Below are positions 9,301-17,430 of a DNA stretch of 64,000 bases, one piece after another. Under the pieces are notes generated by a model that saw nothing but the letters and a program-made list of their open reading frames with translations, was not told the DNA's origin and searched no databases. The DNA is taken from contig NZ_GG688332.1 in NCBI RefSeq assembly GCF_000156195.1, forward strand, positions 54,557 to 118,556. The letters are read 5' to 3'. A program made the translations under genes and the position numbers. How positions within the stretch are numbered: the first letter of the stretch is position 1; every line of letters starts with the position of its first letter. The DNA is from Bacteroides finegoldii DSM 17565 (GTDB taxonomy: Bacteria; Bacteroidota; Bacteroidia; Bacteroidales; Bacteroidaceae).

Positions 9301-10011
9301 TTGTCTTCTAAGGAAATAGATTATAGTCGTGTTCTCCTTCAGACAGAAACCAAGGAAGTAGGAAAACAGAAAGTACAGATACATAGATTAAGTATTCCTA
9401 GAGGAGAGACATTTAAAGTTGTTTTATCCGAGGGGACTGAAGTATTCTTGAATTCAGACAGTCGTTTGGCTTATCCTACTGTTTTCAAAGGAAAAGAACG
9501 AGTCGTCTCTTTGGAAGGTGAAGCCTATTTTAAAGTTGCTAAAGATGCAGCACATCCTTTTATCGTGAAAAGTGGAAATCTGCAGATTCGTGTATTGGGA
9601 ACGGAATTTAATGTACGTAGCTACTCTCCTACTGATGTCCGTGTTACGCTCATTACAGGAAAAGTGGCTGTGAGCGATACTTGTGGAGTCCATAGTGTTG
9701 AAATGGTGCCAGGACAAAGCGTACAACTTTCTTCTGACGGAACATTTGCCGTGAATGAGGTGGATATTGAATCATTTTTGTATTGGAAGGAAGGATTTTT
9801 CTATTTTGACAATGTTGCTCTGGTTGACATGATGAAAGAAATAGGACGTTGGTATAATATAGATATTGAGTTCCGCAATAGCAAAATCATGGATCTTCGT
9901 ATGCATTTCTTTGCAAATCGTCATCAGGACATCTTTCACTTGATTGAATTATTGAATCGAATGGAGAGAATACATGCTTATTTTGAAGCAGGAAAACTAA
10001 TTATCGAATAA
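9301..10011 (+). pseudogene. FecR-like anti-sigma factor, C-terminal half (FecR + DUF4974)
   Basis: 236 codons in the same frame as the preceding half, beginning right after the TAG. It holds the periplasmic FecR domain (about residues 30-125; LPRGE-type start IPRGETFKVVLSEGTEVFLN, later LGTEFNVRSY and VTLITGKVAV) and a DUF4974-like C-terminal domain (FYFDNVALVDMMKEIGRWY onward). There is no signal peptide. A TTG immediately after the stop could reinitiate, but the product would stay in the cytosol. It is therefore best treated as the detached part of one broken gene. Reinitiation, readthrough or a base-calling error cannot be excluded by reading. Confidence 0.82.
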
Positions 10012-10074
10012 AAAGCAAGCAAAAAGATATAAATCTGAATAGAAAAATATATTTCTGAAAAAAAACTATTTTAA

Positions 10075-10103
10075 GGGTAACCATTCTTTTTTAAACTTCG
10101 TAT
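10075..10103 (+). promoter_or_regulatory. Candidate ECF-sigma promoter before susC
   Basis: GGGTAACC (10075-10082) and TCGTAT (10098-10103) are 15 bases apart and end 40 bases before the SusC ATG. ECF promoters commonly have a -35 with an AAC core and a CG-containing -10, so this pair is a reasonable target of the sigma factor encoded at 8293-8796. No TAnnTTTG box is present in this spacer. Assignment is inference. Confidence 0.4.
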
Positions 10104-10143
10104 ACAATTAAAAGAATGAAATATTATTTAACTATTCAGGCTT

Positions 10144-13100
10144 ATGAAAAGAAATCAGGCACAGAAGTTCATTGTTTTATTCTTGCTTTTCCTTTTTGCC
10201 TATTCATGGCGTGTAGAAGCACAGACAGGTAAAGAAAAGCAAATAACAATGGAGTTTAAAAATGAAGGGTTACCCTCTATTTTTAAACGTTTTGAAAAAG
10301 TATCGGGGTATAAAGTTCTTTTTATCTATGATGAAATTAGCTCTTATACTTCTACCGGAAAAGTAGAAAAAGCTACAGTTGATGAAGCGTTGAAGGTGAT
10401 TATTGGAAAAAATCCGTTGAAATATCACATTGACGGACAATTCATCAATATCACACAAAAGGATTCTAAAAAGTTTTTTTCACAAGTAAAAGGAAAAGTT
10501 CTTTCCGAAGAAGACGGGCTTCCGGTTATTGGCGCCACTATTATAGTGGAAGATCCTAGTAATAACCGTACTATCACAGACAATAATGGTAATTTTCAGC
10601 TTTCTGATGTTCCGAAAGATAGCCGTGTCAGAATATCGTATGTAGGTTTGGAAACCCAGTTTTTGCATCCTTCATCTTATATGTCGGTAGTGATGAAATC
10701 TGATACAAGGGCGCTGGATGAAGTAGTGGTGACAGGTATGTTCAATAGGAAGAAAGAGGGATTCACCGGTTCTGCTGTTACTATCAAGGGTGAAGACCTG
10801 AAAAAATATAGTACGAATAATGTGGCTAAAGCGATAGCTGCTGTCGCTCCCGGGCTTCGCATCATGGATAATATCAATATGGGGTCTAATCCGAATAATC
10901 TGCCTGATATGCGTATGCGTGGCGGTGCAAATATGGATATGACTACACAGTCTGCGGTAGATTTTAATTCTACCAGTAATGACGTATTAGCAGTTCAGGG
11001 CGAATATGAGACCTATGCCAATCAACCGTTGCTTATCATGGACGGATTTGAAATCACCATACAGACACTTGCCGATATGGATCCCGACCGTGTTGCTTCT
11101 ATCGTTGTGTTGAAAGATGCGGCAGCTACAGCTATTTACGGCTCGCGTGCGGCAAATGGAGTAATTGTTATCGAAAGCAAGACTCCTAAACCGGGACGGA
11201 TTTGGGTGACTTATGGTGGGGAACTTCGTATTGAAGCTCCGGATATGACCGGATATAATTTAATGAATGCAAGAGAGAAGATAGACGCAGAGTTGCAAAG
11301 CGGGCTTTATACATACGGTGGCGAGACAGTTGAAAAATGGCAGCTCTATCAATCAAAATTGCGTGAAGTGCTGGCAGGAGTAAATACTTATTGGCTGGAC
11401 AAGCCTTTGCAAACAGCTTTCCAACAACGACATACGGTTACGTTGGAAGGTGGTGACGAAGCCTTGCGTTATCGGATGTATGTCGGATATAATAGTTCTC
11501 CGGGTGTGATGAAAGACAGTAAGCGTGATGTATTGACCGGTTCACTTGATTTTCAGTATCGCCTGAAAAAAGTGTTGTTAAAGAATAGTATTACGTTGGA
11601 TAATTCGGTGGCTAATGAGTCTCCATGGGGAAGTTTTAGTGAATATACCCGCTTGAATCCTTATCTGCGTCCGTATGGAGAGAACGGAGAAATACAAAAA
11701 CGGCTTGATAATTTCGAAGGAGTGGGTGGTGAGTCGAGCTACCTGAATCCGATGTATAATACGACATTCAACAGTAAAGACCAAAGTAAAAACTTTACGG
11801 TACGTGAACTTTTCAAGGTGGAATATAATCCTACTAATGAATTACGGTTTGAAGGAGCTTTTAATTTGTCCAAAAGCGTAGGACATCGTGATATTTTTCG
11901 TCCTGCACAACATACGCTTTTTGATAATGTGACTGATCCTACCTTAAGAGGTGATTACCGCAGAAGTCAGAGTGAAGCTGTCAATTGGGGCATAGATTTA
12001 ACAGGAAGCTGGAATAAGCAACTGGAGGATCACTACCTGACTGCTAATGCACGTATGAGTGTATTGGAGAATAATTCGGAGACTTATGGAAACTATGTGA
12101 CTGGTTTCCCGAATGATAATATGGATAACTTGTTGTTTGGTAAGAAATATAATGAGAAGGTGACAGGAGATGAGAGGACAACGCGCTCCATTGGTTGGGT
12201 AGCTGCTGGAGGCTATTCTTATAAATATAAGTATTCGTTCGACTTTAATATACGCTTGGACGGTTCATCACAGTTTGGAAAAAATAACCGTTGGGCTCCT
12301 TTCTGGTCAACCGGATTACGTTGGGATTTGAAAAAAGAGAACTTTTTGAAAGATGTATCTTTTATTTCCGATTTTATATTGAGGGGTACATACGGTACGA
12401 CCGGTTCCCAAGGTTTTGATCCTTATCAGGCACATGGTTATTATACATATTCCAATTTACTGCTTCCTTATTACTCGTCGGATGCAACAGGTTCGGAAAT
12501 CTTGGCTATGCATAATGAAAGTTTAAAATGGCAGACTACAAAAAGTACTAATCTTGCCTTGGAACTCGGTTTTTTCGATCAGCGTTTTACTGCACGTGTG
12601 GAATATTATCGGAAAATAACAGATAATATGGTTGCCAATATAAGTCTTGCTCCTTCTCTTGGTTTCAGCAGTTATCCGGAAAATCTAGGAAAGATAGAGA
12701 ATAAGGGTTGGGAAATTTCTCTCTCGGCTATTCCTTATAAAAACACTGCTAAACAAGCTTATTGGACAATTACAGTAAACGGTTCTCATAATACTGACAA
12801 ACTATTGAAAATATTGGAAGCGATGAAATACAGAAATGATAAAAGTGCATCAGATTTAAAAGATACGCCGTTGCCACGTTATGAAGAAGGTGAATCTCTT
12901 TCTCGTATTTGGGTAGTACGTTCATTAGGTATTGATCCGGCTTCCGGAGATGAAATATTATTGAAACGTAACGGAGAGATGACGAGTGCCGTTAACTGGA
13001 GTGCGAATGATGTAGTACCTATTGGTAATACAGAACCTAAATGGCAAGGATATATTAATTCTTCCTTTACATACAGAGGTTGGGGAGCAGACGTCAGTTT

Positions 13101-13497
13101 CAGGTATCAGTTTGGCGGTCAGGTATATAATCAGACTTTGCTTGACAAGGTGGAAAATGCTAATTTGAAATATAATGTAGATCGACGGGTAACTCAGCTA
13201 CGTTGGGCGAAACCGGGTGATAAGGCACAGTTCCGTGCTCTTAATCCTAACGGTTTGGAAACGAAAGCCACTTCCCGGTTTATAATGGATGAAAATATAT
13301 TCCAGGGAAGTTCGTTGTCTGTTTACTATCGTATGGATCGTACTAATACAAAATTTATTAGTCATTGGGGATTGAGTTCCGCTAAAGTGACGTTTAATAT
13401 GGAAGACTTTTTCTATTGGTCTACAGTGAAACGCGAAAGAGGTTTGTACTATCCGTATTCCCGTCAGTTTACATTTGCTCTGAATGTTGCTTTTTAA
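10144..13497 (+). CDS. SusC-like TonB-dependent transporter with STN signalling domain
   Basis: 1117 residues. After a signal peptide (cut after about residue 26) come an STN/FecA-type signalling domain (about 33-105), a carboxypeptidase-D regulatory-like domain (about 114-187), the DEVVVTG TonB-box-like motif (192-198), a plug domain and a 22-strand barrel ending in FALNVAF. The TATAIYGSRAANG signature of SusC plugs is present. It forms the outer-membrane pore under the SusD lid. The STN domain implies dialogue with the FecR-like protein upstream. The SusD gene follows after 16 bases. The cargo is not readable from sequence; companions (two metalloprotease-family proteins, DUF4843 and PKD-like lipoproteins) favour peptides or glycopeptides over plain polysaccharide. 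Confidence 0.95.
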   Translation: MKRNQAQKFIVLFLLFLFAYSWRVEAQTGKEKQITMEFKNEGLPSIFKRFEKVSGYKVLFIYDEISSYTSTGKVEKATVDEALKVIIGKNPLKYHIDGQFINITQKDSKKFFSQVKGKVLSEEDGLPVIGATIIVEDPSNNRTITDNNGNFQLSDVPKDSRVRISYVGLETQFLHPSSYMSVVMKSDTRALDEVVVTGMFNRKKEGFTGSAVTIKGEDLKKYSTNNVAKAIAAVAPGLRIMDNINMGSNPNNLPDMRMRGGANMDMTTQSAVDFNSTSNDVLAVQGEYETYANQPLLIMDGFEITIQTLADMDPDRVASIVVLKDAAATAIYGSRAANGVIVIESKTPKPGRIWVTYGGELRIEAPDMTGYNLMNAREKIDAELQSGLYTYGGETVEKWQLYQSKLREVLAGVNTYWLDKPLQTAFQQRHTVTLEGGDEALRYRMYVGYNSSPGVMKDSKRDVLTGSLDFQYRLKKVLLKNSITLDNSVANESPWGSFSEYTRLNPYLRPYGENGEIQKRLDNFEGVGGESSYLNPMYNTTFNSKDQSKNFTVRELFKVEYNPTNELRFEGAFNLSKSVGHRDIFRPAQHTLFDNVTDPTLRGDYRRSQSEAVNWGIDLTGSWNKQLEDHYLTANARMSVLENNSETYGNYVTGFPNDNMDNLLFGKKYNEKVTGDERTTRSIGWVAAGGYSYKYKYSFDFNIRLDGSSQFGKNNRWAPFWSTGLRWDLKKENFLKDVSFISDFILRGTYGTTGSQGFDPYQAHGYYTYSNLLLPYYSSDATGSEILAMHNESLKWQTTKSTNLALELGFFDQRFTARVEYYRKITDNMVANISLAPSLGFSSYPENLGKIENKGWEISLSAIPYKNTAKQAYWTITVNGSHNTDKLLKILEAMKYRNDKSASDLKDTPLPRYEEGESLSRIWVVRSLGIDPASGDEILLKRNGEMTSAVNWSANDVVPIGNTEPKWQGYINSSFTYRGWGADVSFRYQFGGQVYNQTLLDKVENANLKYNVDRRVTQLRWAKPGDKAQFRALNPNGLETKATSRFIMDENIFQGSSLSVYYRMDRTNTKFISHWGLSSAKVTFNMEDFFYWSTVKRERGLYYPYSRQFTFALNVAF

Positions 13498-13513
13498 TTA
13501 AAAACCTATTTGT

Positions 13514-15037
13514 ATGAAACAGATAATATATATACTATTAACAACAACAATGCTGGGACTTATGTCTTGCAGCGACTGGTTGGATGTATCTCCGAAGACT
13601 TCTATTCCTACCGACAAGCAATTTGAGTCGGAATCAGGATTTAAGGATGCGCTTACAGGTATTTATTTGAAGTTGGGAACCACGACATTGTATGCCGGAG
13701 ACTTGACTTATGCTTATTTGGATGAGTTGGCAGGATTATATTCCGATTATCCGGGGTATAATACAAATGCTGTTTTCGACCAAAGTATCGTGTTCGATTA
13801 TGAGAACATGTTTTTGAGTAAGAAGAATGGGATTTACTCAACGATGTATAACATCATTGCCAATATTAATAACTTCTTGGAGTATGTAGACAAAAATAAA
13901 GATGTTTTAGTTACCGAACGCTATTATGAAACTATGAAGGGAGAAGCACTCGGGCTTCGTGCTTTTCTTCATTTTGATTTGTTGCGTATGTTCGGTCCTG
14001 TTTATAAAGAACATCCTGCATCCAAAGCTATACCCTACCGTACTACTTTTGATAAAGATGCTACTCCTGTTTTACCAGCCAGCGAAGTGGTAGACGCTAT
14101 TCTCAAAGATTTGAATGACGCAGAAAAATTACTGAAAGAGAACGATCCTCTTGATTTTTTTACCGACCGGACGGATGAAGATTTTACAGAGAAAGATCAT
14201 TTTCTTGTCAATCGTGAATTTCGTATGAATCTATATGCGGTTAAAGCTATGCTGGCCCGTGTATATTGTTACAAAGGTGATGCGGAAAGCAAAGGATTGG
14301 CCACGGAGTATGCTAAACAAGTAATTGCCGCCTCTAAGTATTTTACATTGTATAAATCGCAGACTGCTTCCAATTACAATTCCATACGCTACGCAGAGCA
14401 AATCTTTGGAATAACAGTCAATGAATTCTCCAATTTGCTTATTGGAAATTATATGGATATGGAGAATACCAATACTCAGCAACATTTCTACCTGGATGGA
14501 GATAAATTTAAATTCTTCTATGAAACTGCCGATGCAGGGAATACTGACTGGAGAAAAAATACGGAAATGTTTGAGGTTATTAATGGGGCAAGTCGGACAG
14601 ATGTTTTTTGTAGAAAATATAATCAGAAACCTTTGAATGGCGGATATGCTTATTCCGGTGCTGACGCTATCCCTTTGATACGCTTACCCGAAATGTATTA
14701 TATTGTAGCAGAATGTGTTCCTTCTGCATCGGAAAGTGCTGACGCGTTAAATACCGTACGTTTTGCACGTGGTATCTCTTATAGTGATGAAATACCGACT
14801 ACCGGATATGATGACCTTGATAATACTTCGGAAGAAGACAAAAATCAGACTAAACGTATTAATGAGATAATGAAAGAATATAGAAAAGAATATTTCGCGG
14901 AAGGTCAACTTTTCTATTTCTTGAAAGCGCATAATTATAGCACTTATTATGGTTGTGGGATTGAAACGATGACTGAAGCCCATTATCAGATGACGTTGCC
15001 GGATGACGAGTATATTTTTGGAAACAACTCTAAATGA
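13514..15037 (+). CDS. SusD/RagB-like lipoprotein
   Basis: 507 residues, with signal peptide and lipobox (LMSC; lipid Cys at residue 19). The N-terminal motif CSDWLDVSPKT is typical of SusD. Helical tetratricopeptide-like segments follow (GEALGLRAFLHFDLLRMFGP, then MLARVYCYKG), and a C-terminal section ends MTLPDDEYIFGNNSK. It acts as the substrate-binding lid over the SusC barrel at the cell surface. It lies 16 bases after susC and 9 bases before the DUF4843 gene, clearly in one operon. Confidence 0.95.
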   Translation: MKQIIYILLTTTMLGLMSCSDWLDVSPKTSIPTDKQFESESGFKDALTGIYLKLGTTTLYAGDLTYAYLDELAGLYSDYPGYNTNAVFDQSIVFDYENMFLSKKNGIYSTMYNIIANINNFLEYVDKNKDVLVTERYYETMKGEALGLRAFLHFDLLRMFGPVYKEHPASKAIPYRTTFDKDATPVLPASEVVDAILKDLNDAEKLLKENDPLDFFTDRTDEDFTEKDHFLVNREFRMNLYAVKAMLARVYCYKGDAESKGLATEYAKQVIAASKYFTLYKSQTASNYNSIRYAEQIFGITVNEFSNLLIGNYMDMENTNTQQHFYLDGDKFKFFYETADAGNTDWRKNTEMFEVINGASRTDVFCRKYNQKPLNGGYAYSGADAIPLIRLPEMYYIVAECVPSASESADALNTVRFARGISYSDEIPTTGYDDLDNTSEEDKNQTKRINEIMKEYRKEYFAEGQLFYFLKAHNYSTYYGCGIETMTEAHYQMTLPDDEYIFGNNSK

Positions 15038-15046
15038 TGAAGCATT

Positions 15047-15736
15047 ATGAAACGTATTATATATTTTGTTTTAGCTATTCTTGTTTGCGGCATTTATGTA
15101 GGATGCAGTGAAAACGAGATAGACTTATATGACCAGACACCTCGTATCAATTTCTATGGTAGCACTACGCATGTCCGTACTTTGGTTGATACGGATTATG
15201 TGAAGAAAGAACCTTATGCTGTAGACAGTTTCGAGGTAAGAATACAAGGAGATTTTTTGAAAGAGAATCGTGATTTCTGTGTGAAAGTAACTCCGAATAA
15301 TGATTATCAGAATTCAGTGGATGTATTATTGGAAAGCAAGTATACATATACTGACCTTGATACAGTTTGCCAGATATTCTATTATAAAATAAATCGTCCG
15401 AAAGTAGAGGCAGGTAGAAATGTTTATGGTTGTTATCTGGAGTTTGATTTGAATAACCCTCTTCATCAGTTTGATAAAGGTCTGGTAGAAAAGAATCAAA
15501 TCGTTTTAAATGTCAGATGGGAGTTGAAACCGACTGAATGGAGTGATTATGTGGGATTTGGTAGCTATAGCGATGCTAAATATATGTTTATTATGGATGT
15601 ATGCCAACGTGTATGGGATGATTTGGAAGATGAAGATATTGATGTAATCAAGCAAGCTTATAGAGAATATAAGGAGGCGGGGAATCCACCGATTTTAGGT
15701 GAAGAAGGTGATGAAATAGAATATGAACAAGATTAA
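15047..15736 (+). CDS. DUF4843 lipoprotein
   Basis: 229 residues, with a lipoprotein signal (IYVGC, lipid Cys near residue 20). The body fits DUF4843, an Ig-like/Calx-beta-like accessory lipoprotein family found next to SusCD pairs. Expected motifs are present: PRINFYGSTT after the Cys, FYYKINRP in the middle and a C-terminal YSDAKYMFIMDVCQ segment. The C-terminus is strongly acidic. Members are thought to sit on the outer surface with SusCD; in the B. thetaiotaomicron BT2261-2264 complex small extra lipoproteins are part of the importer. The precise role is unknown. Confidence 0.85.
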   Translation: MKRIIYFVLAILVCGIYVGCSENEIDLYDQTPRINFYGSTTHVRTLVDTDYVKKEPYAVDSFEVRIQGDFLKENRDFCVKVTPNNDYQNSVDVLLESKYTYTDLDTVCQIFYYKINRPKVEAGRNVYGCYLEFDLNNPLHQFDKGLVEKNQIVLNVRWELKPTEWSDYVGFGSYSDAKYMFIMDVCQRVWDDLEDEDIDVIKQAYREYKEAGNPPILGEEGDEIEYEQD

Positions 15737-15747
15737 AAAGAAACGTT

Positions 15748-17415
15748 ATGAGGAAATATATCATCTGTATAGTAAGTTTTATCGGAACGGCTTTATTGCA
15801 AGCAGGCTGTTACGATGACAAGGGAGATTACGATTATCATGATGTAAATACGATGGATATCGTAATACCTGAAACGAAGGTACGTATGCCTAAAGAGGAA
15901 GCAGTGGAAGTTTCAATTATACCCGAGATTTCTCAGACTTTGGAGCAAAATGAGGAAAACCTTGTGTTTCAATGGAAGAAAACAATCGAAGGAAAGAAAG
16001 CGGGGTCGGACAGACTTAGTGATTATAAAGATTATTCCGTAGGCAAAGAATGTAAAGTAACAGTCGAGCCTTATGAATCGGAAAATATAGGTTTAATGTT
16101 GGTCATTACGGATAAAAAGAGTGGAACAACTTGGTATCAGATAGGTGAAGTTGCAATTATTCGTCCTTTAAATCCTTGCTGGTTTGTATTGCAGGAAAAA
16201 GAAGGAAAGGGAGTATTAGGAGCGATAGAGGGTACTCCGGAAGGATATTATGTTTATCCGGATGTCTTTAAATCAGAACTGAATCAGTCATTTCCGTTAG
16301 AAGGAAAACCTTTGGCGGTAAGTGCAAGAAAAAACTATGGGGATTCGTATTTGAGTAGTATGCTGGGTTTTTTTGGTTTTAAAGTAAGTCCGGCGTTAAT
16401 GGTGGTAACCGATCAGGACTTGGCCTTATTGACTCCAAGTACTTTAATAACGAGATATCCGTCAAATAAAATACTTTTTGAACCGGCGGGAAAAGGGGAA
16501 CCGTTGAATATTGAGTTTTATAAGATGAGTGCTCATGGTGAATTGTTTGTAAATAGTGGAAAAGCATATTGTGCTCCTATGGATGGATTTTGTGTACCAT
16601 TTTCGGTAAAAAAAGAAAGTGAGTTTCCTGCTATTTCCGCTTATGGTTCGTATGGAGGAGGCTTTTTGTTTTTTGATTCTGAAAATCATCGTTTTCTTAG
16701 TGCATCTATTCCGGGTTATTATGATTATATGATGAATCGGGCTACTCAAGAAATACGTAACTATGGTACTAAATGGAGTGACCAGAAGCCTGTATCCACG
16801 TATTCAATGTCAGACGAATCTAATTTGTTTGATCCGGATGTAATTGATCCATCTTTAGAAGTACATGATATTGTTACGGGTGGAAATTGGGGAAATTTTG
16901 CTTATGCGATTGCTTCTCCCCGGAACGGAAAAGAGCTGACTGTGTTTAAATTCAGTGCGCAAGATGAAGATCCGATTTGTGCTGCCCGGTATACAATTGC
17001 TTTACCGTCCGAAGTAAATGTAGAAACAGCAAAATTTGCAGCTTCTTACGCGTATACGGCAAACCTTATATTTATGACATCGGGTAATAAATTATATCGC
17101 ATTGATCTTGACCGCGGAAGAGCAATTGAACTTTATACTTATGAAATTGATCCGTCAGCACAGATAGCTAGTCTAAAATTTAAGGACCCTGAAAGTGTGA
17201 GAGAGGAAGGTGACGATGAGGAAACGGGCGAATATAAGGAGAAATTAGGCATGTCTCTCGGGTTGGGTATCAATACTGCTGATAAAGGTGTAGTTGTAGA
17301 ATTGCAATTGACAGTGGCGGGTGATGTAGCTCGTGAAGAAAACAGCATTTGTGTTTACGAAGATCCCGATCAGCCTATTGGGAAGATTGTTGATATTAGC
17401 TATAATTATGAATAG
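15748..17415 (+). CDS. PKD-like family lipoprotein
   Basis: 555 residues, with lipobox LLQAGC (Cys near residue 21). The N-terminal ~120 residues form an Ig/PKD-like sheet domain; the remainder is the larger C-terminal domain typical of the PKD-like family lipoproteins that accompany DUF4843 proteins in Bacteroides operons. The C-terminal half contains repeated strand pairs (YGSYGGGFLFFD, TGGNWGNFAYAIASP, AASYAYTANLIFMTSGNKLYR) that suggest a propeller-like fold. There is no catalytic motif. It is probably a surface binding protein for the same cargo as SusCD. It lies 11 bases after the DUF4843 gene and 15 before the protease. Confidence 0.82.
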   Translation: MRKYIICIVSFIGTALLQAGCYDDKGDYDYHDVNTMDIVIPETKVRMPKEEAVEVSIIPEISQTLEQNEENLVFQWKKTIEGKKAGSDRLSDYKDYSVGKECKVTVEPYESENIGLMLVITDKKSGTTWYQIGEVAIIRPLNPCWFVLQEKEGKGVLGAIEGTPEGYYVYPDVFKSELNQSFPLEGKPLAVSARKNYGDSYLSSMLGFFGFKVSPALMVVTDQDLALLTPSTLITRYPSNKILFEPAGKGEPLNIEFYKMSAHGELFVNSGKAYCAPMDGFCVPFSVKKESEFPAISAYGSYGGGFLFFDSENHRFLSASIPGYYDYMMNRATQEIRNYGTKWSDQKPVSTYSMSDESNLFDPDVIDPSLEVHDIVTGGNWGNFAYAIASPRNGKELTVFKFSAQDEDPICAARYTIALPSEVNVETAKFAASYAYTANLIFMTSGNKLYRIDLDRGRAIELYTYEIDPSAQIASLKFKDPESVREEGDDEETGEYKEKLGMSLGLGINTADKGVVVELQLTVAGDVAREENSICVYEDPDQPIGKIVDISYNYE

Positions 17416-17430
17416 TATAAACCGGTCTTT

